Assembly (NCBI GenBank): GCA_964516635.1
Contig: CAZEZY010000011.1
Location: 1-31,132 of the forward strand
DNA: 31,132 bases
Direction of reading: 5' to 3'
Source: CAZEZY01 sp964516635
GTDB taxonomy: Bacteria > Pseudomonadota > Gammaproteobacteria > Burkholderiales > Burkholderiaceae_C
Numbering within the stretch: the first letter of the stretch is position 1; every line of letters starts with the position of its first letter. Position numbers and translations under genes: made by a program. This document shows positions 1-8,564 of this stretch, one piece after another. The notes below the pieces were generated by a model. The model did no database searches. It saw only the letters and a program-made list of their open reading frames with translations, and was not told where the DNA came from.

Positions 1-1
1 G

Positions 2-511
2 CGCGTGGTGCCGCCGGCCGTGGCCCGCCGCGGCAGCTTCATTGCCAAGGGCGCCATCCTGATGCCGTCGTACGTGAACATCGGCGCCTATGTGGACGAA
101 GGCACCATGGTCGACACCTGGGCCACCGTGGGTTCCTGCGCGCAGGTGGGCAAGAACGTCCACCTCAGTGGCGGTGTTGGCCTCGGCGGGGTGCTGGAGC
201 CCCTGCAAGCCAACCCCACCATCATCGAAGACAACTGCTTCATCGGGGCTCGATCCGAAGTGGTGGAAGGCGTGATCGTGGAAGAAAACTCGGTCATCTC
301 CATGGGTGTCTACATTGGTCAGAGCACACCCATCTACGATCGAGCCACCGGGGAAATCACTTACGGGCGGGTCCCTGCCGGTTCTGTCGTGATCAGTGGG
401 AGCTTGCCCAAAGAAGGCGGAAAATACAGCTTGTACGCTGCCATCATCGTGAAACGTGTTGACGCCCAGACCCGCGCCAAAACCAGCCTGAACGACCTCT
501 TGCGCGACTGA
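2..511 (+). CDS. dapD: 2,3,4,5-tetrahydropyridine-2,6-dicarboxylate N-succinyltransferase, C-terminal part (5' truncated by window edge)
   Basis: DapD transfers a succinyl group from succinyl-CoA to tetrahydrodipicolinate in the succinylase branch of diaminopimelate/lysine synthesis, a cytoplasmic step. The visible 169 codons cover most of the left-handed beta-helix: the hexapeptide pattern runs through SYVNIGAYVDEG, MVDTWATVGSCAQVG, GGVGLGGVLEP and NCFIGARSEVVEG, all typical of the family. The reading frame is open to the left edge, so the GTG at position 5 is probably internal rather than the start. The C-terminus (KTSLNDLLRD) is a normal family ending. A PilU-like ATPase gene follows after 37 bp and dapE after that, so lysine genes flank an unrelated motility gene. 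Identification is secure; only the N-terminus is missing. Confidence 0.96.
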   Translation, partial: RVVPPAVARRGSFIAKGAILMPSYVNIGAYVDEGTMVDTWATVGSCAQVGKNVHLSGGVGLGGVLEPLQANPTIIEDNCFIGARSEVVEGVIVEENSVISMGVYIGQSTPIYDRATGEITYGRVPAGSVVISGSLPKEGGKYSLYAAIIVKRVDAQTRAKTSLNDLLRD

Positions 512-548
512 TCCTCGCAGCTCATCAACAATCACCACAGAGGTAGCC

Positions 549-1706
549 ATGGGAATGATGGAACGCATCTTGCGCCTGATGGGGGAAAAGAAAGCCTCCG
601 ATGTGTTCATGTCACCCGCGTATCCGGTACAGATCAAGATCAACGGCGTATGCGAACCGGTGAGTTCACAGCCACTGCCAGTGGATGGTCCTTTGCGTTT
701 GCTGGCTGAAGTGGTGACGGAAGACCAATTGCAGATCTTTCACCAGACCGGCGAACTCAACATAGCGGTCCCTTTGGCAGGCGTGGGTCGATTCCGGATC
801 AGCGCGATGAAACAGCGAGGCAGTTGTGCGGTCGTCATCCGATTCATCAGCACCGTCATTCCCACGATTGCCGAACTCAACATCCCGCCTGTCCTGAGCA
901 ACATGATCATGGCCAAGCGCGGCCTGATGCTGGTGGTGGGTTCAACGGGATCGGGCAAGAGCACGACGCTGGCCGCGCTGCTGGATCATCGAAACGAAAA
1001 CACCTCCGGGCACATCCTGACCATCGAGGATCCCGTCGAATACCTGTTCAAGAACAAGAAGTGCATCGTGAACCAGCGCGAAGTCGGCACTGACACGGAA
1101 TCGCTGCACACCGCTCTGAAGAATGCCATGCGTCAGGCGCCCGATGTCATTCTGATTGGTGAAATCCGTGACAGGGAAACCATGTCACAGTCCATTGCCT
1201 ATGCCCAGTCTGGCCACTTGGTGCTGGCCACCATGCACGCCAACAACAGTTACCAGGCGCTTAACCGGATCCTCAATTTCTACCCGGCCGAGGTGCGGTC
1301 CTCCATGCTCAACGACCTGGCATCGGCGCTGAATGTCATTGTGTCGCAGCGACTGATGCGCACCGTCGAAGGCGGACGGATCCCAGCGGTCGAAGTGATG
1401 GTCAACACCCGACTGATCAGTGAACTCATTGAGAAAGGCGATTTCTTTGGCATTCGTGAAGCCCTTGAGAAATCGATGGCGGCAGAATCCCAGACCTTTG
1501 AAGCCGATATCGCCCGCCTGATCATGGATGGAAAGGTGGAACGCAATGAGGGGGTGTCTTATGCCGATTCGCCCACCAACCTCATGTGGCGACTCCAGAA
1601 CCAGGCCCCCGCCAGATCGAAAACCACCAGCCCTGCCGCACCACCGGAACCCCCGGCTGTGCCTGGTCCCTCGTTCTCCGACTTCACCCTGGATGTCAAC
1701 CACTGA
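549..1706 (+). CDS. PilT/PilU-family type IV pilus retraction ATPase (PilU-like)
   Basis: This is a hexameric secretion-type ATPase of the PilT/PilU family, 385 residues, which in known members powers retraction of type IV pili at the inner membrane. The core is complete: Walker A GSTGSGKST at residues 131-139, the Asp box LTIEDPVEY around 157-165, Walker B DVILIGEIRD at 199-208, and the His box from GHLVLATMHA at 222-231. The C-terminus carries a proline-rich tail (about 350-385) and lacks the AIRNLIRE-type motif of true PilT, so PilU or a third paralogue is more likely than PilT. An AGAGG-like Shine-Dalgarno lies just before the ATG. It sits between dapD and dapE with no other pilus gene nearby. 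The family assignment is sure, the exact paralogue is not. Confidence 0.9.
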   Translation: MGMMERILRLMGEKKASDVFMSPAYPVQIKINGVCEPVSSQPLPVDGPLRLLAEVVTEDQLQIFHQTGELNIAVPLAGVGRFRISAMKQRGSCAVVIRFISTVIPTIAELNIPPVLSNMIMAKRGLMLVVGSTGSGKSTTLAALLDHRNENTSGHILTIEDPVEYLFKNKKCIVNQREVGTDTESLHTALKNAMRQAPDVILIGEIRDRETMSQSIAYAQSGHLVLATMHANNSYQALNRILNFYPAEVRSSMLNDLASALNVIVSQRLMRTVEGGRIPAVEVMVNTRLISELIEKGDFFGIREALEKSMAAESQTFEADIARLIMDGKVERNEGVSYADSPTNLMWRLQNQAPARSKTTSPAAPPEPPAVPGPSFSDFTLDVNH

Positions 1707-1728
1707 CATCGGATAGCGAGCCGATCCC

Positions 1729-2913
1729 ATGACCGCCACCTTGCGCCTGACCGAGGCGCTGATTGCCCGTCCCTCCATCACCCCCGATGACGCGGGCTGT
1801 CAAGCCCTGATCGCCGCCCGGCTGATGCCGCTGGGCTTCGCATGCGAAACCATCGAGAGTGGTCCCGCTGACTTCCGCGTCACCAACTTATGGGCCAAGC
1901 GCGTGGTCGATCCCAGTGCACCCACCTTGGTGTTTGCTGGACACACCGACGTGGTGCCCACCGGCCCGCTGGACACATGGCACAGCGATCCGTTCATCCC
2001 CACCCAGCGGGATGGCAAACTGTATGGCCGTGGCGCGAGCGACATGAAAACCTCGCTCGCAGCCATGGTGGTGGCGTGTGAAGACTTCGTCGCCAGCCAT
2101 CCCCAAGCCCCCCTGAATATCGCCTTCCTGCTCACCAGCGACGAGGAAGGACCGGCCCACGACGGCACCGTGGTGGTGTGCCGCGAACTGCAGAAGCGCG
2201 GCGAGCGGCTGGATTACTGCATCGTCGGCGAGCCCACCTCGGTGGAACGAACCGGTGACATGATCAAGAATGGCCGGCGCGGCACCATGAGCGGCAAGCT
2301 CACTGTGAAGGGTATTCAGGGGCACATCGCCTACCCCCAGTTGGCGCGCAACCCCATCCATCTGCTGTCACCGGCCCTCACCGAACTGGTCACCACCCGC
2401 TGGGACGAGGGCAACGACCACTTCCCGCCCACCACCTGGCAGGTTAGCAACATCCACAGCGGAACCGGCGCCAGCAACGTCATTCCCGGCACCGCGGTGC
2501 TGGACTTCAATTTCCGCTTCAGCACCGAAAGCACGGCCGAGGGCCTGCAGCAGCGCGTGGCCGGCATCCTGACTCGCCACGGCCTGCAGGCCGGCACAGA
2601 CTACGATCTGACCTGGACCGTAGGCGGCATGCCTTTCCTCACCCGACCCGGCACCCTGGTGGAAGCGGTGCGCGACGCGATCCGGGCCGAAACCGGGATC
2701 GAGACCGAACTCTCCACCACCGGCGGCACCAGCGACGGGCGCTTCATCGCCCAGGTGTGTCCGCAGGTGATCGAACTGGGCCCGCCCAACGCCACCATCC
2801 ACAAGGTCAACGAATGCGTGGCCGTGGCCGACATGGAACCGTTGAAGAATATCTACCGGCGCGTGCTGGACAACCTGGGCGGCGTGCCGGCCGCGGACGA
2901 AGCCACACCGTGA
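1729..2913 (+). CDS. dapE: Succinyl-diaminopimelate desuccinylase
   Basis: DapE is a dinuclear zinc M20-family amidohydrolase that removes succinate from N-succinyl-LL-diaminopimelate to give LL-DAP for lysine and peptidoglycan. The 394-residue protein has the expected ligands: His72 in GHTDVVPTG, Asp105 in GRGASDMKTS, the Glu139-Glu140 pair in TSDEEG (base and ligand), Glu168 in VGEPTS, and His358 in the C-terminal HKVNE. The dimerisation domain lies between about residues 185 and 300. The start at 1729 follows the PilU-like stop by 22 bp and has only a weak ribosome binding site. Its TGA stop overlaps the GTG start of prmB. Length and motifs match the family fully. Confidence 0.96.
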   Translation: MTATLRLTEALIARPSITPDDAGCQALIAARLMPLGFACETIESGPADFRVTNLWAKRVVDPSAPTLVFAGHTDVVPTGPLDTWHSDPFIPTQRDGKLYGRGASDMKTSLAAMVVACEDFVASHPQAPLNIAFLLTSDEEGPAHDGTVVVCRELQKRGERLDYCIVGEPTSVERTGDMIKNGRRGTMSGKLTVKGIQGHIAYPQLARNPIHLLSPALTELVTTRWDEGNDHFPPTTWQVSNIHSGTGASNVIPGTAVLDFNFRFSTESTAEGLQQRVAGILTRHGLQAGTDYDLTWTVGGMPFLTRPGTLVEAVRDAIRAETGIETELSTTGGTSDGRFIAQVCPQVIELGPPNATIHKVNECVAVADMEPLKNIYRRVLDNLGGVPAADEATP

Positions 2914-3869
2914 ATCCACCATCCCCCAAGGCTTCCGGGCTGCTCACGCTGGATGCGCTGCTGGAGCACGCGACCGGCTTGCTGGACGCCGCCCAGCTGG
3001 CCTACGGCCACGGCACCACCAACGCCCGCGACGAGGCCGCATGGCTCACACTGTGGTCGCTGGGCCTGCCATTGGACAGCAATCTGTCGGAACTGGCATC
3101 CAGGCCCATCAACCATGACGAGCAAGCCCTCGTACTGGCACTGATCAAGCGCCGCATCGCTACCCGCCAGCCCGCCGCCTACCTCACGCAAGAGGCGTGG
3201 CTGCAGGGCGTGCCGTTTTACGTGGATGAACGCGTGATCATCCCGCGCAGTTTCATCGCCGAACTGATCACCCATTCCGAAGGGGCCGAGAGCATCGACC
3301 CCTGGCTGGGGGAGCACACCCGCCGCGTGCTGGACCTGTGCACCGGCAATGGGAGCCTGGCCGTGCTCGCGGCCCTCGCCTGGCCCGACGTGACAGTGGA
3401 CGCCGCGGACATCTCGCCTGACGCCCTCGCGGTGGCCCAGATCAATGTAGACAAGCACGGTCTGCAAGACCGCATTCGCCTGATCGAGTCCGACGGCTGG
3501 GCGCACGTGCCGGACCGTTACGACCTGATCCTGTGCAACCCGCCCTATGTCAGCCGCGCCGGCATGGAGGCCTTGCCGCCCGAGTACCGAGCCGAGCCGG
3601 TGATCGCCTTGGACGGTGGGTTGAACGGCAGCAACGATGGCATGGACTTCGTGCGCCACCTGATGGAACATGCCCTGGACCACATGAACGAAGACGCCGT
3701 GCTGGTGCTGGAAATCGGCAACGAACGCGAGCACTTCGAACGAGCCTATCCCACCCTGCTCGCCTACTGGCCTGAAACCACTTCGGGCGAAGGGCCCGTG
3801 CTGCTGCTGACCCGCGAAGCGCTGGAAGACTGGCAAGCCACGCGCCAACTCGCCAGAGGCACCGCATGA
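2910..3869 (+). CDS. prmB: 50S ribosomal protein L3 glutamine N5-methyltransferase
   Basis: PrmB is an S-adenosylmethionine-dependent methyltransferase that modifies a glutamine in ribosomal protein L3 during 50S assembly. The 319-residue product has an N-terminal helical domain, the VIIPRSF signature at 109-115, the SAM-binding LDLCTGNGSL loop at 141-150, and the catalytic NPPY at 210-213 that grips the target glutamine. An open frame extends upstream inside dapE, but the GTG at 2910 is the sensible start: it overlaps the dapE stop as GTGA and gives a normal family length. The neighbouring PrmC/HemK family shares the NPPY motif; the IPRSF signature and length favour PrmB. Its stop overlaps the ATG of the ABC-F gene as ATGA. 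Confidence 0.93.
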   Translation: MNPPSPKASGLLTLDALLEHATGLLDAAQLAYGHGTTNARDEAAWLTLWSLGLPLDSNLSELASRPINHDEQALVLALIKRRIATRQPAAYLTQEAWLQGVPFYVDERVIIPRSFIAELITHSEGAESIDPWLGEHTRRVLDLCTGNGSLAVLAALAWPDVTVDAADISPDALAVAQINVDKHGLQDRIRLIESDGWAHVPDRYDLILCNPPYVSRAGMEALPPEYRAEPVIALDGGLNGSNDGMDFVRHLMEHALDHMNEDAVLVLEIGNEREHFERAYPTLLAYWPETTSGEGPVLLLTREALEDWQATRQLARGTA

Positions 3870-5875
3870 TCACCCTGCGCGACGTCACGCTGCGGCGCGG
3901 CGCCAAGGTCGTGCTCGACCGCGCGAGCACCACCCTCAACCCCGGCGAAAACGTTGGCCTGGTGGGCCGAAACGGTGCCGGCAAGTCCAGCCTGTTTGCG
4001 TTGCTGCAAGGTCACTTGCACGAAGACAGTGGTGAATTCCAGTGGCCGCGCCAGTGGCGCCTGGCCCAGGTGGCGCAAGACATGCCCGAAACCGACCAGG
4101 CGGCCACCGCCTTCGTGATCGATGGCGACACCCGCCTGCGCGACGCACAACAGGAGGTACAGGCCGCCGAAGCCAGCGGCGACGGCGAGGCCATGGCCCA
4201 TGCCTACACCGCCCTGCATGACGCCGGCGCCCACGACGCCCCCGCCCGCGCCCAGGCGCTGTTGATGGGGCTGGGCTTCCAGGTGAACGAACTGGAGCGT
4301 CCCGTCAACAGCTTTTCTGGCGGCTGGCGCATGCGGCTGCAACTCGCGCGTGCGCTCATGTGCCCAAGCGACCTGCTCATGCTCGACGAACCCACCAACC
4401 ACCTGGACCTGGACGCCCTGGTCTGGCTGGAAAGCTGGCTCAAGCGCTACGAAGGCACGCTGCTGGTCATCAGCCACGACCGCGAATTCCTGGACGCGGT
4501 GACACAGGTCACCCTGCACATCGACAACGGCAAACTCACCCGCTACGGTGGCAACTACAGCCGCTTCGAAGACATGCGGGCCGAGCAGATCAGCCAGCAG
4601 CAGGCCGCGTTTACCCGCCAGCAGGACCAGATCGCCCACCTGCAGCGTTTCATTGACCGCTTCAAGGCCAAGGCCACCAAAGCCAAGCAGGCGCAAAGCC
4701 GCGTCAAGGCCCTGGAGCGCATGGAAAAGATCGCGCCGGTGTTGGCGGATGCCGAATTCAGCTTCACCTTCGACGAACCCGGCCAGTTGCCCAACCCCAT
4801 GCTCAACTTGCGCGACGCCCGCTTTGGCTACCGCAGCGAAGCGGGAGTGGACACCGTGATCGTGCAGAACGTAGTCCGCTCGGTTCAGGCAGGCCAGCGC
4901 CTGGGCATCCTGGGCGCCAATGGTCAGGGCAAATCCACTTTCGTCAAAACCGTGGCACGGGCTCTGCCCCTGCTGGGCGGCACGCTCACCGAGGGCAAGG
5001 GCCTGCGTATCGGCTACTTCGCGCAGCAGGAGCTGGATGTGCTGCGCCCCGAAGACACCCCACTGGCCCACATGATCCGTCTGGCGCGCGAGACCGAAGC
5101 CGCAGGCGCCCTGATGGGCCAGGCCCTGCGCGAGCAGGATCTGCGCAACTTCCTGGGTCGCTTCCAGTTCAGTGGCGACATGGTTCAGCAAACCGTGGGC
5201 ACCATGAGCGGTGGCGAAAAGGCCCGGCTGGTGCTGTGCATGATCGTGTGGCAGCGCCCCAACCTGCTGCTACTCGACGAACCCACCAACCACCTGGACC
5301 TCGCCACCCGAGAAGCCCTGGCCATGGCCCTCAACGAATTCGAAGGCACGGTGATGCTGGTCAGCCATGACCGGGCCCTGCTTCGCTCGGTGTGCGACGA
5401 GTTCTGGCTGGTGTCGCACGGCGGTATCGCCCCCTTCGATGGCGATCTGGACGACTACCAGCGCTACCTGCTGGACGTGGCCAAGCAGAAGCGCGAAGCG
5501 GCGCAGACGCCAACGAGGGCGATCCCGGCAGCGGACAGTGAAGCCAGCGAGTCGACCCCACCCAGCACCCATGGCGATGCCTCACGCGTCCATCCCGGCG
5601 AACAACGCAAGCTGGAAGCACAACGTCGCCAGCAACTCGCCGACCAGTTGAAACCCCACAAGAAGCAGCGAGACCAACTGGAAAAGCAGCTGGAAGCCCT
5701 GCAGACCGAACAGGCTGAACTGCACGCTCGGCTGCAAGGCAACCTCTCGCCCGCCCAACTCGCCGAAACCGGCAAACGCCTCAAGGCCGTGGACGATGCG
5801 CTCGCTGATACCGAAGAGGCCTGGCTGGAAGTGGCCGCCCTGATCGAAGACCTGCAAAACGCGGCTACCCAGTGA
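3866..5875 (+). CDS. yheS: ABC-F family ATPase, YheS-type
   Basis: This is a cytoplasmic soluble ABC protein with two nucleotide-binding domains and no membrane segments, the layout of ABC-F translation factors that act at the ribosomal E site. Domain 1 has Walker A GRNGAGKS (34-41), signature SGGWRMRL (151-158) and LLMLDEPTNHLDL (170-182). Domain 2 has GANGQGKST (350-358), MSGGEKARL (447-455) and LLLLDEPTNHLDL (467-479). A charged linker (about 235-290, rich in AKATKAKQAQSR) matches the P-site interaction region, and a coiled coil occupies about 575-665. Length 669 and wording around each motif match E. coli YheS closely, more than Uup or EttA. It starts by ATGA overlap with prmB and ends by GTGA overlap with the methyltransferase gene, so translation is probably coupled. 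Confidence 0.94.
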   Translation: MITLRDVTLRRGAKVVLDRASTTLNPGENVGLVGRNGAGKSSLFALLQGHLHEDSGEFQWPRQWRLAQVAQDMPETDQAATAFVIDGDTRLRDAQQEVQAAEASGDGEAMAHAYTALHDAGAHDAPARAQALLMGLGFQVNELERPVNSFSGGWRMRLQLARALMCPSDLLMLDEPTNHLDLDALVWLESWLKRYEGTLLVISHDREFLDAVTQVTLHIDNGKLTRYGGNYSRFEDMRAEQISQQQAAFTRQQDQIAHLQRFIDRFKAKATKAKQAQSRVKALERMEKIAPVLADAEFSFTFDEPGQLPNPMLNLRDARFGYRSEAGVDTVIVQNVVRSVQAGQRLGILGANGQGKSTFVKTVARALPLLGGTLTEGKGLRIGYFAQQELDVLRPEDTPLAHMIRLARETEAAGALMGQALREQDLRNFLGRFQFSGDMVQQTVGTMSGGEKARLVLCMIVWQRPNLLLLDEPTNHLDLATREALAMALNEFEGTVMLVSHDRALLRSVCDEFWLVSHGGIAPFDGDLDDYQRYLLDVAKQKREAAQTPTRAIPAADSEASESTPPSTHGDASRVHPGEQRKLEAQRRQQLADQLKPHKKQRDQLEKQLEALQTEQAELHARLQGNLSPAQLAETGKRLKAVDDALADTEEAWLEVAALIEDLQNAATQ

Positions 5876-6882
5876 CGAAGCGCAGTCGGGTCCAGCGATC
5901 ACTTGAAAACAGATGGCCTGCCGACGGGCTGGCCCCGTTGCCGGCTGCCTTTTTGCAGTTGCTCGACGCGGTGGTGCCCGCCTCCCGACGCGAAGGGGTG
6001 GATGACAGTTACACCCGTCGGCAACGCGCCAGCTTCCGCCTCAATCCGCTCAAGGGAAACCCCTCAGACACCTTGGCCGAACTGATGGTCCACCCGGCGC
6101 TCACCCTGGAGGCCCTCGACGGTGTGGATGGTGTGTTCACCGTGCCCGCCGAACAGCGCGAACACCTCACCCACCATCCGGCAGCGGCTGACGGTCGCCT
6201 CTACATCCAGGGACTGTCCAGCATGGCCGCCGTCTGGGTACTGGACCCGCTGCCCGGCGAGGAAATCCTTGATCTCGCCGCAGCACCCGGCGGCAAGACC
6301 AGTTACATCGCCGCCTGCATGCAAGGCCAAGGCCGGCTGGCCGCCGTGGAGCCCGTGAAGGCGCGCTTCCACCGACTCAAGGCCAACCTGCAACGCCTGG
6401 GCGCCGGGCACGTACACACCTACCTCAAGGACGGTGCCGTGGTCGGTCAGCTGACGCCCGAACGTTTCGATCGCGTGCTGCTGGACGCACCCTGCTCGTC
6501 AGAGGCCCAGTTCACCCGGCTGGACCCCGCATCATGGGCCCACTGGAGCCCCAGGAAGGTCAAGGCAAGTGCCTGCCTCCAGGCACGGCTCATCCGATCG
6601 GCCTGGGCGGCCCTCAAGCCAGGGGGGCGACTGGTGTACAGCACCTGCTCCCTGTCACCCGAAGAAAACGAGCTGACCGTGCAAGGGTTGCTGGTCGAAC
6701 ACCCCGAGACGACGCTCGAGGCCATCACGCTGCCCACCCGACCGGACACACTGCCCACGCTGGCCGGCCTCACCCACTGGCAAGGGCGTGAACTGGACCC
6801 GCGTCTGGCGCTGTCGCTGCGCATTTTGCCCAGCGAACGCACCGACGCGTTTTACGTCTGCTGCCTGCGCAAGGCGGCCTGA
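5872..6882 (+). CDS. RsmB/NOP2/NSUN-family RNA m5C methyltransferase
   Basis: The product (336 residues) is a SAM-dependent cytosine-5 RNA methyltransferase. It shows the family anchors in order: SFRLNPL near 54-60, YIQGLSSMAA at 111-120, SAM loop AAAPGGKT at 136-143, PCSS at 207-210 with the cysteine that helps release product, and STCSLSPEEN at 257-266 with the nucleophilic cysteine. The N-terminal NusB-like domain of RsmB is absent, so this is a short NSUN-like enzyme; the RNA target cannot be read from the sequence. It begins at a GTG overlapping the yheS stop. Its last 31 bp overlap the convergent thiamine-diphosphate enzyme gene. The association with prmB and yheS suggests rRNA as substrate, which is inference. 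Confidence 0.87.
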   Translation: MTKRSRVQRSLENRWPADGLAPLPAAFLQLLDAVVPASRREGVDDSYTRRQRASFRLNPLKGNPSDTLAELMVHPALTLEALDGVDGVFTVPAEQREHLTHHPAAADGRLYIQGLSSMAAVWVLDPLPGEEILDLAAAPGGKTSYIAACMQGQGRLAAVEPVKARFHRLKANLQRLGAGHVHTYLKDGAVVGQLTPERFDRVLLDAPCSSEAQFTRLDPASWAHWSPRKVKASACLQARLIRSAWAALKPGGRLVYSTCSLSPEENELTVQGLLVEHPETTLEAITLPTRPDTLPTLAGLTHWQGRELDPRLALSLRILPSERTDAFYVCCLRKAA

Positions 6883-8564
6883 CGGATGGCGTCCAGGGTC
6901 CCGCGCGTGGTGATGACCTCGGGGTCCAGCGGCATCTCGATCAGGGTGCCGATGGGGGCCTCCAAAGCCCGACGAAGCGCAGGCTCCCATTCGGCCGTGC
7001 GGGTGACGCGCTCGGCGGCGTAACCATAGGCCCGGGCCAGGGCGCAGAAATCGGGATTGCTGAGCAATGAACCGGCCACATGACCGGGGTACTCGCGCTC
7101 CTGATGCATGCGGATGGTGCCGTACATGCCGTTGTTGAGCAACAGCACGATGGTCTTGGCGCCGTGCTGCGCGGCGGTGGCCAGTTCCTGCCCGTTCATG
7201 AGGAAATCGCCGTCCCCTGTGAGGGTGAACACGGTGCGCCCGGAGGCGATGGCTGCGGCCACCCCCGCCGGCACGCCGTAGCCCATGGCGCCATTCGTGG
7301 GAGCGAGCTGGGTTTTCAGGCCCCTTGCCAGCCCCGGGTACCGGTAGAAGCGATGCAGCCAGCTCGCAAAATTGCCTGCACCGTTGGTCAACACCGCATC
7401 CGCCGGCAGCAAGCGCTGCAAGGTATGAATGATCTGGGGCAGGTCAATCTCGCCAGGCAGTTGCACGCCGCCGTTGGCCGGGTCGATGTTCGCCAGATAG
7501 TCCGCATGACAGCCTTGCACCCACTCGGTCCATGGCACCTGCGGTGGGGCGGTCAGCACCTCCAGACTACGGGCGGCGGCCGACAGGCTCGCACAGATGG
7601 CCAGATCTGCCTGATAGACCCGGTTCAACTCCTCCGCACTGCTGTGGATGTGCACCAGCTTCTGTCGGGGACGCGGCGCCTCGATCAGGGTATAACCGCC
7701 CGTGGTGGCCTCGCCCAGCCGGGGGCCGATGGCCATGAGCAGATCGGCCTGCCGGATGCGCTGCGCCAGTGCCGGGTTGATGCCCAGTCCCAAATCGCCC
7801 GCGTACAGCGGATGGTGGTTGTCGAACGTGTCCTGGAAGCGGAAGGTGTTGCACACCGGCAGTTGCCAGTTGTCCACGAAACGCGCCAGCGCCTGGGCGG
7901 CCTGCGGCGTCCAGCCGCCGCCACCGGCCAACACCATCGGGCGCCGTGCCTGCAACAGCATCTCGCGCAACTGGCGCAGCGCACCGGGGTCGCTCCAGGC
8001 CTCCACCGGCTCCACACGCGGCAGCGGCGCGCTGTCCACCGCTTGGGTGAGCATGTCTTCGGGCAGCACCAGCACCACCGGGCCAGGGCGGCCGTTCACG
8101 GCAGTGGCAAAGGCGCGGGCCACATATTCGGGAATGCGGCGGGCGTCGTCGATACGCTCCACCCGCTTGACCAGCGGCCCGAAGAAGCGGAAAAAGTCCA
8201 CCTCCTGGAAAGCCTCTCGGTCACGGCAGTCGCTGGCCACATCGCCCACGAACAGCACCATGGGCGTGGAATCCTGGAACGCCGTGTGAACGCCTATGGA
8301 GGCATTGGTGGCGCCCGGCCCTCGCGTCACGAAACCCACGCCCGGTCGGCCCGTCAGCTTGCCATGGGCCTCGGCCATGAAGGCGGCCCCGCCCTCCTGC
8401 CGGTTGATGACGAAGCGGATGCGATCGGCATGGCGATGAAAACCGTCGAGCACCGCCAGGTAGCTCTCGCCTGGCACCCCGAAGGCATGGGTCACCCCCT
8501 GTTCGATCAGGCATTCGACCAGCAGATGACCGGCCAGACGGGAAGAGTCATCAGTCAGGTTCAT
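6852..8564 (-). CDS. Thiamine diphosphate-dependent enzyme, acetolactate synthase large-subunit-like
   Basis: The 570-residue protein has the three-domain ThDP fold of the acetohydroxyacid synthase/pyruvate oxidase superfamily: an N-terminal PYR domain with catalytic Glu57 in NRQEGGAAFMAEA, a central domain, and a C-terminal PP domain with the GDGDF...NN cofactor motif (450-478). The N-terminal FGVPGESYL differs from the PGG turn of biosynthetic acetolactate synthase, and no ilvN regulatory subunit is adjacent, so a specialised 2-oxo acid decarboxylase or carboligase is more likely; the substrate is unknown. The longer open frame through the MFS gene is rejected because the ATG at 8564 overlaps the MFS stop as ATGA and opens with a normal family N-terminus. 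The 3' end overlaps the convergent methyltransferase gene by 31 bp. Confidence 0.85.
   Translation of the reverse strand: MNLTDDSSRLAGHLLVECLIEQGVTHAFGVPGESYLAVLDGFHRHADRIRFVINRQEGGAAFMAEAHGKLTGRPGVGFVTRGPGATNASIGVHTAFQDSTPMVLFVGDVASDCRDREAFQEVDFFRFFGPLVKRVERIDDARRIPEYVARAFATAVNGRPGPVVLVLPEDMLTQAVDSAPLPRVEPVEAWSDPGALRQLREMLLQARRPMVLAGGGGWTPQAAQALARFVDNWQLPVCNTFRFQDTFDNHHPLYAGDLGLGINPALAQRIRQADLLMAIGPRLGEATTGGYTLIEAPRPRQKLVHIHSSAEELNRVYQADLAICASLSAAARSLEVLTAPPQVPWTEWVQGCHADYLANIDPANGGVQLPGEIDLPQIIHTLQRLLPADAVLTNGAGNFASWLHRFYRYPGLARGLKTQLAPTNGAMGYGVPAGVAAAIASGRTVFTLTGDGDFLMNGQELATAAQHGAKTIVLLLNNGMYGTIRMHQEREYPGHVAGSLLSNPDFCALARAYGYAAERVTRTAEWEPALRRALEAPIGTLIEMPLDPEVITTRGTLDAIRQAALRRQQT

Noticed and set aside
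3764..5191. Long open frame on the minus strand opposite prmB and yheS (475 codons)
   Set aside because: It is antisense to a complete, motif-rich ABC-F gene, and its translation is low-complexity (rich in Gln, Ala, Val, His) without any domain, as expected from codon bias in G+C-rich DNA.
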